Source: Scleroderma bovista
Taxonomy: Eukaryota > Basidiomycota > Agaricomycetes > Boletales > Sclerodermataceae
Direction of reading: 5' to 3'
DNA: 64,000 nucleotides
Assembly: GCA_037178675.1 (NCBI GenBank)
Contig: JAYMGJ010000294.1
Location: 1 to 64,000, forward strand
In this document: positions 30,520-41,248 of the stretch, in pieces
How the letters are laid out: each line of letters starts with the position of its first letter
Position numbering within the stretch: position 1 is the stretch's first letter
Notes under the pieces: generated by a model
Database searches by the model: none
Told to the model about the DNA's origin: nothing
Seen by the model: only the letters and a program-made list of their open reading frames with translations
Translations under genes and position numbers: made by a program

Positions 30520-31690
30520 ATCAGGGTGGTTGTCGAACACAGGGGGGCGATTGTCGATGCTGCGCTGGCGCAGTGGCCAGCATTGCTGTGGCTGGGAGGT
30601 TGGTGGGCATTGGAGGGGCGTCATTGTCAGATGATGCTGGGATGGGAGTCATCCCGTCGTCGCTGTGAACGCTAGGGATGTGGGTGGTTGCGTTGCCACC
30701 GTTGATGCTGGGGATGGCAGCAGGGTTGTTGTTGTTGTTGTTGTTATCAGTGTTGATGGCCACGTTGACGACGTTGATGGTGGGGGTTGTTGTCATCAGT
30801 GGCCATGTTGACGACGTTGGTGGTGGGGCCATCGTTGCCCTCACATTGGTGGTGGCCATCGATGCTGGTGGTGGAGCGGTGGTGGTGGCCTAGCCGTCAT
30901 TGTCTGGTCGATGATGCTGCTGGTGATGGTGATGGTTGGTGTCATCACTGTTGTCCGTGGTGGGGTCGTCGTTGTCGTTGTCGCTGATGGTGGTCGCATC
31001 AACAACACTGGTGGGGATGGTGGCTGTGGGCGAGGCGTGTAGTGACGTGGTAAACATTATTAGGAAATGTTGATAGTGCAATATGCTGATATAATCATTA
31101 GACAAACACACGCACACACACATACTTGAAATTTCTCTAAGTCTCTCATTCTTATTCTCTTCATCTGTTGACCACCACCACCCCACCACCGTCGACAACG
31201 ACGTGGCCACCACCACCAACATTGATGACACGACCACGACCATGACCTGTGTCTGCGACAACAATGACGACCCACCACCACCGTCATTGACGCAGCCACC
31301 GATGACAACAACAACAACAACAACAACTCCCGCGACCACCACCACCTGCATCAACAACAACAACAACCCCACCACCGTCGTCGACATGGCCACCACTACC
31401 GCGTCAATGACAACGACAACGACAACCCCACCACCATGCCCACCACCATGACCACCCACGTCAACAAGACCCCACCACCATTGTTGTTGACATGACCACC
31501 ACCACCTGTGTCCGTGACAACGACGACCCACCACCACTGTTGTCGATGCAGCTACCGACGATGACGACATCCCCACTGATGCCAACAACGATGTTGATGT
31601 CCCCACCAGCCACCACCAGCATCAACTACGGTCGACAACGCGACCACCACCCACCAGTGTCATCAACAACGACCCCATTAGTATATAGTA
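30520..31690. repeat. Triplet-rich block with a strand switch (GTT/GTG to AAC/CAC)
   Basis: From about 30520 to 31030 the plus strand is built of GTT, GTG, GAT and GCT triplets. From about 31165 to 31690 it is built of the complementary ACC, AAC and CAC triplets. The two halves are separated by about 130 bp of ordinary sequence with a (CA)n tract near 31110. The arrangement is a loose, long inverted repeat. Long open frames in all directions here are compositional. Confidence 0.75.
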
Positions 31691-31881
31691 TTTACTCTTT
31701 GTACTGTAGGGAATTAATATAAATTGATTGACACAAACATTGAATGAATTAAGGTGATCAAAAAGTACAAGCAGCAAAGGTACTATGGGTACTACTGTGA
31801 GCACTCTAGAACAGTCTGGGAGAGCTGGGGTTCTGGGATAGCTGTCCAGCACTGTCCAGCACTGTCCAGGGGAGGGTTGGT

Positions 31882-32274
31882 TTGCTGATGAGGGAACTAC
31901 AGACCCAAGCCAGGGTTCGGAATCCATGGGCTCACTACCATTTCTACCAAAGGTTGCCAAAACGATTTAGGGACATGCTTCCCGAATCCCCACCACTGCT
32001 GCCTCCTACCATGGACATTTTTCCACCCACTACCCCTACTTCTTCCTCGTCAACAGAACTCACCCGTTCCTTGACAGGACCTGATCCCACAGGTCCACCT
32101 TTGTGTTCTGGCACTCTAACTGGACAAACATTGGGAACAAAAATGTGTCAGGTCTACTGGACTCAGTCAAATTTATTTGGACTATTCTGCTTATATGAGA
32201 AAGAGTCCCTTCCTGTGCATGACCTGGAAGATATGTCAGATGACATTCCAGGGTCATGACCATCTGGAGCACGG
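31882..32274 (+). pseudogene. Plavaka-like transposon protein, N-side fragment
   Basis: The frame reads RNPWAHYHFYQRLPKRFRDMLPE, a Pro/Ser/Thr-rich stretch, then WTQSNLFGLFCLYEKESLPVHD. Segments of this kind occur in large transposon-linked proteins of Agaricomycetes that I associate with the Plavaka (CACTA-related) group. The assignment is from memory of such proteins, not a search. The piece ends where an LTR fragment begins, and related code resumes at 32641. Confidence 0.4.
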
Positions 32275-32640
32275 TCTAACGGTCTAACTTTTTATCTTAT
32301 CTAATCTGTGATTAGATGACATCTTATCTTATCATAGCATAGTATCTTATCTAGTACATTTTATCTGTAGGTCTGTCTGGACCACAGCCTTGTGCTGTGC
32401 ATGCTGTATCCCTTGATATCATTAGCATAGCCTTACCACAGGATGGCAGCTGTGTTCACTGCCTTGTACAGCATACAGCCTCATGGATAGCCTCGCACAG
32501 GACTATACTGCTGCAATCCAGCACCCAGAGGCTCTGAATTTGAGCTCTCTTTGGGTCTTTGCTCTAAGACACTTGCATCCTTTCCTCCTCAGAGTCCCTT
32601 GTGTGGTAGTTCTTTGGGTTTTGCCCTAAGGGTTGTCTCA
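32275..32640 (-). mobile_element. LTR of family G3, reversed, diverged (366 bp)
   Basis: On the minus strand it begins TGAGACAACCC and ends near CCGTTAGA, matching the solo LTR at 15368-15739 along most of its length, including the AGATTAGATAAGATAAAAAGTT end. I find no target duplication (flanks CACGG and GAGGC), and its last bases differ from the family ends, so it is old or damaged. Confidence 0.75.
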
Positions 32641-34165
32641 GAGGCCGAGTCCCATAGGAGGCACCAAGTTTGGGAAGGCATGAGTGGTACGACATGAAAT
32701 CAAGGAATGTTGGCCACTGTCACAGGCGAGTGTCGCCCAAGGCTTCTCAATCTTCAAACGTATAAGCTCCATGTGCTTGGAGATTATGCAGCACATATCA
32801 GAATGTATGGGACTACTGACTCTTACTCAACACAAGTTGTAAGTTTGTATTGTACTGTGACTGGCATCTTACCATTTGTTCATATACTGCCCCCAGGGTG
32901 AGCTCAAACACCGCACCAGTAAGCATTGATTCATGAGAACAAGCCACAAGGCTTTTATTCCTCAACTAGCTGCCATTGAGCACCGTCAAGCACGGATACA
33001 TTGTATCCAAATGCAAAGGGAAAAGATGACATTGGCTGACCCAGCTCCAGAGGTACTTGAGCAGCACCATGTCATCGGCAAGTCACAAAATTTCCCTGAA
33101 GATATAAATATATTTTTGCAGAAAACCTCAGGAGACCCAGCTGCAAAGGTAATCTTGTTGTTACATGGCTATGTAAACCTCATCAAGAAAATCTCTGTAG
33201 GACTTTCTACCAAACCTCAGGGACCACATTCTGCCTCGCATCCGAGAAATTCATTCAGGCCCAGACCCTTCAGGTTCTGAGAGTGACACCAAATCAATGC
33301 ATGCCAAATCACATTCTTCTGAAAAGGGACCGATTCTACAGTCATTCCCTACTTCGAATTAATTACACAACATACAATCTTCATTGTGAGACAGAAACAG
33401 TAAATCCTCATACAGACCACCATGACATCATGCTCTTGTCACAGAATAATGACAATTCTGCTACTTCAAGTCCTTTCTGCTATGCTCATGTCTTGGGCGT
33501 TCACCATGCGAATGTCATCTTTACTGGGCTGGAATCCATAGATTATCAGTCAAGACACCTTGAAATTTTATGGGTCCAGTGGTTTGAGGTCCTGACAAAC
33601 CCTGCAGGTTGGGAACAGTGTTCTCTGGACAAAGGAAGATTTGTACCAGTGCACAGAGCAGGTGCATTTGGTTTTATCAATCCTGTAGATGTGCTTCAAT
33701 GCTACCATCTCATACCAGCATTTGCAGATGGGAAACAACATCCTGATGGCATTGCAATCTCTCAGAATACTCACGATGCCAATGACTGGAAGTATTATTA
33801 CATTAATTGGTATGTGTCAACATAAATCAACTCCTTAAATGAGTGTAAATATCTGTTATTCAGTTTTGCAGATCGTGATATGCTCATGTGCTACCACTGG
33901 GGCTTCAGTGTTGGGCATGCCTATGCCTATAATAATGTTGAGTTACCGGAAGAAACCATGGATATTGATGGTGCAGGTATGGATGCATCACTACTTCCTG
34001 AAATCAATATATCAGATTGTTGTGTGGATTGGGATGGGGAGCCAAAGTTTGGCTTCCTCCCCAGGTTCAGACCATTTGTGCTTAGACAATAACAATGTTG
34101 AGATTGCTGCCATGTATGACTGGGACTCTCAAGATGAAGGGGATGGAGAAGATTACAAGTTCTAG
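32641..34165 (+). pseudogene. Plavaka-like transposon protein, C-terminal part
   Basis: Successive blocks read LLNLQTYKLHVLGDYAAHIRMYGTTDSYSTQ, an intron-like gap, GELKHRTSKH (TGA), FIPQLAAIEHRQARIH, VLEQHHVIGKSQN, then FYSHSLLRINYTTYN, PFCYAHVLGVHHANV, LWVQWFEV, FGFINPVDVLQCYHLIPAF and DWKYYYINW. A later exon near 33875 gives MLMCYHWGFSVGHAYAY. Long proteins with these blocks are common in Agaricomycetes beside Plavaka-type transposase genes. Several introns (for example near 32840-32897 and 33820-33872) and at least one TGA are present. Family name is from memory. Confidence 0.5.
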
Positions 34166-34469
34166 TTAAGTAATTATGCTGCACTACATGAATGTATTTC
34201 TCATTAATCACCTTGTTACCATGTTTCCAAGGTCATTGCAACTGGATATTTGTGTGATTTTTTCATCATGGAGAACAAGATTGTGAGAATTTGAGGCCCT
34301 ATGTCTATACCCTCACATGGTTTCTCTTCCCTCGTCCAGCACCATTCCACACTCATCTATCCTTGTATGCTGTGACCGTGAGGCACATTTGATGGTAAGC
34401 TTATTTAGCCTTCTGATTTGCCTTTTAGGTCTCCACTTCAACCGTATTGAGTTAGCACATCTCAGGTAA

Positions 34470-35132
34470 GTGCTTTCCAGGTTTGATTTTGATTCAACTG
34501 CGTCAACACCTAGTAGTGTTGAAGTCTACAAACCACATAACAACATTTTGACACATCCGGGTGGCCGCTGTGTGGCTTGTGTGCACTCTATGATGGCGAC
34601 CATGTATGTAAGTTGTTTTGTGTTCATGGGCTTTGCTACACTTGATCTTGAGCCTTCCCCATTGCTAGTGAATCCGTATGGATGCTTTGCATATGTGGTG
34701 GGTGGCCCAGACGACACTGGTAAGTCAATGTTTTGCATTCTTTGATTTTGATACACATGCTGACTATCTCCAGCTAGCAGTGCTGCCATTGCCATCAATA
34801 TTTCGACCTCCATTGCCATCTCCTGTCTCCACGCTCTCAATGCTTCTCACTCACCATTCATCCAAAGACAATCCTTCGACTTGCGGTGCCCATGACTTCA
34901 ATCTTCCACACCTCCAACACCCAGGTACGTGCTCACATCATCACCGTGGCTTATCCCAGCCATTTCAGTGCTGTCTGTCACATTTGAAGTGTCCCTCGAT
35001 CCACCTGCCTGGCCCATCGACGCATCTGCTCAGTTTCCACGACCATTCATGTCGCCTGCATGCCAACTCACACTTCCAAGACGTATGTGCAGAATGCCAC
35101 CACCATCTGGGTCCCCTGATTCAATTGACATG
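34470..35132 (+). CDS. Unrecognised gene pieces left of foldback element
   Basis: Open pieces at 34470-34745 (VCVHSMMATMYVS, VNPYGCFAYVVGGPDDTG) and 34929-35132 (SPWLIPAISVLSVTFEV, ACQLTLPRRMCRMPPPSG) are separated by intron-like GTAAGT and GTACGT donors. The second piece runs into the CACTA-like element at 35133, and a plausible continuation (IKFDMSVGLTPRPG, LFFKQVLDDHFHLN) starts at 35857. No family is recognised. Confidence 0.3.
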
Positions 35133-35853
35133 CACTGCAAGCATTTCTCAATGTTTCATGACAAAACATTGTTAAAAAAAATAGAAGAAAGAGATACTCT
35201 TTTATTTATAATGTTTTTTAGCAAGAAAAACAAATATCATACAGCATTATTCTTGTCATTTTTGTGTGAAGATATGATTTGAGATCATTTCTTATGTTGA
35301 GACTATAAAAAATTTAACCTTTTTCTTCTGCCTGTCCCTTGGACAACAAATAAAGAAAAGACAATGTAACTTTTCTCACAGAAAACATTTTCAATTTTCT
35401 GCAGTGAAAAATTGAATCAAAAGATACTCTATTTCACAAGAATAAATGTTTAGGAAATATGCTATATATTTTTGGTCATAACACTCTAGCCAGCCAATCA
35501 GCATCCAGGAACAATCATGTTTCTTGAAGACAAAATTATTGTTTTCTCTCAACATGTTTTTAACAATATGATGTCTTATTTCTAATAAAACATACTGAAA
35601 TACTTGCTATGAGAAAAGTTACATTGTCTTTTCAGTATTTGTTTTGCAAGGAACAGGCAGAAGAAAAAGGTTAAATCTTTTATGGTCCTAACATAAGAAA
35701 TGATCTCAAATCATGTCTTGGCAAAAGAAAGACAAAAAAGATTTCATATGATATTTGTCTTTTTTGTTTAACAAAATTGTAAATAAGAGAGTATCTCTTT
35801 CTTCTATTTTTTTACAATGTTTTGTCATGAAACATTGAGAAATGCTTGCAGTG
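35133..35853. mobile_element. CACTA-like non-autonomous foldback element, copy 2 (721 bp)
   Basis: It has the same CACTGCAAGCATTTCTC ends and about 250-bp inverted repeats as the copy at 27546-28261. It is flanked by a 3-bp duplication ATG (35130-35132 and 35854-35856). No transposase. It appears to split an open frame that continues on both sides. Confidence 0.82.
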
Positions 35854-35856
35854 ATG

Positions 35857-37058
35857 ATTACAAGCATCAAGTTTGACATGTCTGTGGGTTTGACACCTCG
35901 ACCTGGTTCACTGTTCCTCCCAGCTAACTGCTGGCTATTCTTCAAGCAAGTTCTGGATGACCATTTCCATCTCAACAATGCTCACTTGTACCCCCTCACA
36001 GCCATCCAACTCCACATACTCAACTGGCGTGTTTGACATGTTCTCATTGCTTTTCAAACCTCTAGTCTCGCCACTCGCCCATCCTGCTTGCTCCCGAGCC
36101 TCAAGCAGTAGTTCGTGTAGTGTTCATTTGCATTTCCATTGCATTGACATCTTTCTTTGCTGGGTAGTGTCATTTTCTGGAGTCACTATTGGCGTTCACA
36201 CCCCATCTCGATACCCTCGTAGACAGTGCTGGCGCTCGTCAATTCCAATGGTAAACACCACCCATGACCCCCCGATCTCTCACAAGGGAATTCCCCCCAC
36301 AATGCCCTCAGCCAGTGCATCTGGTCCACACAATCAAGGACATATGTACGCCTGCTCTATGTTCACTGACAGGATTTTAGGGACACCCAGTGCTGCATTG
36401 CACAGCAGCAGGGTTCATACCCAGCAACTGTGCTCTATTCCAATGGGGCACACAAAGATAACTAATTCATGAAACACGTTTCAATTTCATTCACAGTGGC
36501 CTATCTACGAGTCTCCAGCCATATGATGAATCTGTGTGCACGAGATGTTGCCCACAAGCAGGTCCTTGTGATTCTTACAACACCGTTTACAAGCCACCAC
36601 AACCAGTTGTTCAAGTGCACATGGAGGATAACAAGATGAGAGTTGAGCAAACTCAACATTTGTCACTCTCATCCTCCTCAAGCACAGCAGAGGGGGGTGG
36701 GTGTTGTAGAGAGCTTCAAGTGGTTCTTCTTGAAGTGAACAATGTGTATGGGGGTGGTGATGGGGAATGCCAAGCTATGGAAGAGAGAACGAGATGGGAG
36801 TTGAGCAAACTCAACAATCACCACCCTCATCCTCAAGCCCGACAATGAGAGAGAGAGAGAGAGAGAGAGAAGGTAGAAATGAAAGAAGGCCAAACTAGAC
36901 TATTTAATAGCTCAGGCCAAAAGGGACTGAAATGAAATGAAAACACAGTCACATGAGAGACACGGTGGCAGATCCAAGTGGCAGCCCTTGTCCGACTATT
37001 ATAGTAAGTTCCTCAAATCTTACTATACTGCTCCACTCACACATCTAGAACTAAAACC
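35857..37058. other. Decayed sequence with direct repeat and (GA)n microsatellite
   Basis: 35857-36040 carries the possible continuation of the gene split by the foldback element. Near 36638-36660 and 36795-36830, GAGTTGAGCAAACTCAACA occurs twice, a direct repeat that is itself nearly palindromic (GTTGAGCAAACTCAAC). A (GA)12 microsatellite follows at 36848-36871. No gene is recognised. Confidence 0.5.
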
Positions 37059-38796
37059 ATGGCCCAGACGAACTGCACTACAAAGAGAATATTTCCCAAC
37101 AACCAGCACAAGGCTGCCCAGAAGGCCCTGGCCAGGTTGCCTATGATGTCCGTGCTAAAACGCAGTGCAGGAGGTCATGCCCATCACCACAACTTCCTGA
37201 AGACAGAAGATGAGGGATCTCCCCTTACCACACCTCCATCCTCCCCTGTCCCTAGCAGAAGTTCTCCAATGGAAGCAATTTTGATGAGTTCCCAAGAAGC
37301 GGTGGAACATTTTGGCGATCCTTACACACACAACCGTGTAAGGACCCTTGCCTTCATCACCTGTTTTGCTGATGTTTTCCCCCATCTAGTTCTGTTGTTT
37401 TTGTCAAGACAGTGGAACTCTCTATTGCTGCAGCCAGTGCAGAAGGGCAGTGTGCACGTCATGTCTCATCGTGTCCGAAGAATACAAGGACACTGTCATA
37501 GATGATAGCGTCGTATTTTGTGGTCCTGGTTGTCATGAAATAGAAGATCGGCCAACCAGAAAAAGGGTGTTTTGCCCTTACTGCATGAGTCCAATTTACT
37601 CGAAAACTGCATTTGAGTGATTTTCTGTTCAGGGTTTCATGACACGAAATCACAACGGTGAACAAGTCCCCATCCTGCCAGCAGCCCCCTGCATCCAGAC
37701 TCACTACAGGATGTCATCTCGCAGTGAGGTCAACAATGATCCCATCGCAATCATTCATTTATTCCTTGCTGGCATGGATCCGAATGGGTTGCCCCCATGC
37801 CTTCTTTACGAATCATTCCAGTCCTATTTCCTCCCAAACAACCTCCTCTTCATTGAACTGGAATTTTATGCCAGGACCCCCACCAAGGAGGCTGACCACC
37901 AATCAAAGATGACCAATTTGGTTGAACAGCTGCACTGCACTCGGTTAGCCCACATCGTCCTTTTTATTACCACTCACAGCAAAGAAACTCGAGGCAACCT
38001 GTTCCTGGGCTACAAGTGTGACCACGGAGGGTGTGAGAATCCAGTGTCACATGAAGCCACCAATGTAAGTTTTTTTTTGTGCTAAAGTTCACCAAGGCTC
38101 ATGTTTTAGTTCTTTGAAACAATCCTGTGCAGAGGAATTATGCCATTCCTTTGTGGTGGAACTGTCGTTCTCCTGACCTGCAGTTGGGTTGTGAAGTTTA
38201 AGGATTTGTTCACGAATCTTCAAACAGCTCTCATCTGGTAGGTCTTTTCTTTCTTCTTCTCTTTCATCAAACTTACTTCAGCTCTCTAGGCTACCTATTC
38301 ACGACTGCATCACTTTCATCACACTGGGCTTCCAGGCCCCCTCGCCAATATTTTCCTCATGACTCTGTTTCGGTCAAAATTGATTCAGTCAATTGACTTC
38401 TCTGCTAGCTTTCCACATGCCCTGGAATGGGACCTGGAATTAGGGGCCCACACCAACGTCATCCACTTTTCCTTTGATCACTCCTTGTCTCCTATTGTGT
38501 CCATGACATATGACAAATACATCTGGTGGAACACCCATATGCATCCATATGGGAACAGCCTACCCTTCCTCTGCCCCACATGCACCTCCATCCGACCATG
38601 GGGAACAGTCACTCAGGATAAGCACACTTGGAGTGTCCAGTGCTCGAACCCTGAATGTGGGCTCCACACTGACAAGCCCCAACCCCAACAAAGGGCCCAA
38701 ATTTCTGGGGAGAAGTCAGTGAATCCGACATTCATGACACCTACAAACAAAAGGATGAAGGGTTGGATTTGTAATAGGGTAGTTGTATGGACATAA
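37059..38796 (+). CDS. Unrecognised multi-exon gene with C-terminal zinc-ribbon-like Cys motif
   Basis: ATG 37059 opens a basic exon rich in Ser/Pro (LTTPPSSPVPSRSSP), followed by GT..AG gaps and exons near 37340-37500 and 37633-38066 (QVPILPAAPCIQTHYRM, HIVLFITTHSKETRGNLF, then donor GTAAGTTTTT). After an acceptor ending TGTGCAG near 38132 the frame reads GIMPFLCGGTVVLL. The last exon (about 38330-38796) has YDKYIWWN and LCPTCTSIRPWG, then VQCSNPECGLHT, a CxxC..CxxxxC arrangement like a zinc ribbon. Proteins of this layout occur in many Agaricomycete genomes without known function. An in-frame TGA splits the second exon, so the gene may be broken. Confidence 0.45.
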
Positions 38797-38928
38797 GCAC
38801 CATCTTGTATTGTGTTCTGAAAATGGCACCCGACTTATGCTAAAGTTCAGTGATTAAATCACCACTAATCAATGTGCATTACATATCAGTGACGAAGCAC
38901 CTAAAATCAGTGTCCATGGCACTGATTT

Positions 38929-39565
38929 TGTCAAGTCCGGGTCTACTCCAGTAGGGGGTCCAGTCAAGTCCGGATGAAGGCGGATGAAGGAGGAGGGCAG
39001 AGGGCTGGACAAGGGATAGTCCGGCTGGAGTTGGTGACCGCTTGGATTCAACGACAAGGACAACATGCGTTGATCCCTTACGTAGGTTCCGGTCAAGGTG
39101 ACGATGACAGAGACAGAGACAGAGACAGGGACAGGAGTAGTGACTATAGTTGATTTCAGACTGAGGAGTACAGGATAATCTACAGAGTACTTATACTAAG
39201 TGCAAACTAGGGACAAGTATATATGGTGACAAGTAAACAGCCTAATGGCAGACAAAGGACGACTGGAGTAAGGGATAGATCAGGTCCAATGAAAATAAAG
39301 TCAGGTCCAATGAAAATAAACCAGGTCCAGTGAAAATACTACAAGGTATGAGATATAACGAGTTCATGGAGAACTCACGTCAAGGCAGGGTAGACGGGCA
39401 AGTGTGGTAAAGACTGTATGTGGGCTAGACCAAGGGTCATAGTTAGCGGAAGGTTATCTGCATGACCGTTGACCGGAGTAACTGAGAACGACCGGAGTTG
39501 AGCTGTAGAACTGCGATGTGACTGGAGTAACCAGATATGATCCGGAGTTGGACATGGTCGTAACA
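38929..39565 (-). repeat. 3' LTR, chromovirus G2 (637 bp)
   Basis: Plus-strand ends are TGTCAAG and GTAACA. It carries a GACAGA hexamer run near 39105-39130 and a 21-bp tandem unit near 39281-39325 (AGGTCCAATGAAAATAAA type). The partner LTR has one unit fewer, which explains the 21-bp length difference. Confidence 0.95.
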
Positions 39566-39580
39566 GTATCCCCCTTTTAG
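39566..39580 (-). promoter_or_regulatory. Polypurine tract, chromovirus G2
   Basis: On the minus strand it reads CTAAAAGGGGGATAC, abutting the 3' LTR. The same sequence precedes the LTR at 23011. Confidence 0.7.
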
Positions 39581-39730
39581 GGGCCGAAACCATGAGGCCC
39601 CAACGAGGCTGACATGTGGTCGCCTAAGACAATGCGGAGTCTGGAGTGAATGTCTGAGTACAAAATTTGGATCTATAAAGATCAGACTGGTTTTGTTTTT
39701 TACCCCCAGTTCCCTGCCATCGATTTCAAT

Positions 39731-41086
39731 ATGTCTGCCACTGCCAAGGCTACCACCCCCACTGTCCCCTCTACAGTCGAGTCCAAGGACTGGACCAAGG
39801 CCCCAACACCGGAGTTGCAATCTGGTAGCGAAGATGAGGTGGAAGTCCTCAATGCCAAAGTGAAGGAGTGTCGTTGACGTAAGCAAGTGAAGAGGGAGGA
39901 GAAGCAACAGAGGGAAGAGGCAGAGAGGTGAGCGCGCAAAGAGGCGGAGGCAAGAGCTCGTGAGGAGGCAGAGCGCGCTAAGGTGGAGGTGAAGTGGAAA
40001 GCGAGGGAGGAGGTGGAGCATCAAGCCCACGAGCAAGCGGAGAAGGACAGGGCAGAGGTGCAGCGGAGGGCTGCAGAGGTTGCAGCGAGGCAGAGGGCGT
40101 TGGCACAGGAAGCGTCGAAGAAAAGAGCAAGGGAAGAGCCGGAGGCAGGTCCAAGTGATGACCGGAGCAACAACGTCCGGTAAGTAATTTATTGTCTTCC
40201 TTTATGACTTTTTATTAACCTCCTGGCAGGTGCGTTTGTTGTGCCAAGCACAAGGCCAAGTGTGAGCAGGACCCTGAAAAGCCCAAGCAATGCGCGTGCA
40301 TGAAGTGCACTGGACTCAAGGAGCAGTGCAAGTGGCCAGAGGTGGGAGGTCCGGGTCCGGTAGTGGACAAAGGGAAGGGCAAGGTGAAGGAGGTCACAAT
40401 GTCACTGCGAGGAGGGGAGAAGCAGAAAAAGAAGAAGATGGTCGCGAAGGTCGTCGATGACGACGACATCGTCGGAGTACCGGGCCCGTCAGGGAAACGG
40501 TCCGGGTTTGACCCTGGGCCATTCCTGGACTGGTTGGACTGGTTGACCGGAGCAGTGGAGGAGATGACTGGTCAGATGTGCCGGGTCGCGGTGAAAAGAC
40601 AACAAAGTGTTTGGGTGGCTGCTCCCTCAGATGAGGTGCATTCGACCCAGGAGCTTCTGGAGGTCAGGCAAGGCTCCCAAGGACTGGGGAGACTAGGAGA
40701 AATAGGGAGAGTAGTGGTGTTCAGTCACTCCAGGACTGAGCTCAAACATATACACAGGAAAGAGGGAGATTTCTTAGTAAGCTAATACAAGCCTACATAA
40801 GCTAAGGTAGAGAGTCCAGTGTCAGTACTACTATTAGCAACTCTACACACCTAGAGACAGGACAGTCTCTACAGCGGATGCCACCCGCTCTGTGGCCAAA
40901 GGAAACGAGCGGCTGACGGCCAGCCTCGAGACCATCCTCGAGGAATGCCGCTTCTTCACGGCGCCTTGGGATGAGGACGAGGAGTCGGAGGACAGCAAAG
41001 CGGAGGTTGACCCGGAGGAGGTCAAAAAGGAAGTCCAGGGGCTCCAAGAGGAGCAAGAGAACACTGGCAGCGGCGTGCCAGAGTAA
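39731..41086 (+). CDS. Spliced antisense accessory gene of chromovirus G2, Zn2Cys6-like
   Basis: On the strand opposite to pol, exon 1 (39731-40179) encodes a Thr/Pro start (TPTVPSTVESKDWTKAPT), an acidic patch and a Glu/Arg/Ala coiled coil. A 50-bp intron (40180-40229, GTAAGT..GGCAG) follows. Exon 2 begins with a Cys cluster spaced C-x2-C-x6-C-x11-C-x2-C-x6-C, the spacing of fungal Zn(II)2Cys6 DNA-binding domains, then a Lys-rich acidic tract and a DWLDWLTGAVEEM helix. A possible second intron (40663-40874) joins exon 3, again acidic coiled coil (LETILEECRFFTAPWDED), stopping near 41086. Two TGA codons in exon 1 sit where the partial copy at 22397-22863 has CGA at the first. Function unknown: DNA or chromatin binding is inferred from the Cys spacing only. 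Confidence 0.65.
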
Positions 41087-41248
41087 GTGGTCCGGTCCGG
41101 ACTTTGTAAATAGAAAGTGTAATTAGTTTGACTTTTTGTTTATAAAGAAAAGTGACCTGAGTTTAGTGAGTGATATTACAAGATAAAATGAAAAGAGAGG
41201 AGAGACAGAGAGTGAAACAGATAAGAGAAACAGAGAGCGAGAGTACTA

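Noticed and set aside
30521..31606. Long minus-strand frames rich in Val, Gly and Asn
   Set aside because: They follow from triplet composition of the repeat block.
32270..32645. Target duplication around the reversed G3 LTR fragment
   Set aside because: Flanking 5-mers CACGG and GAGGC do not match, and the LTR end is degraded.
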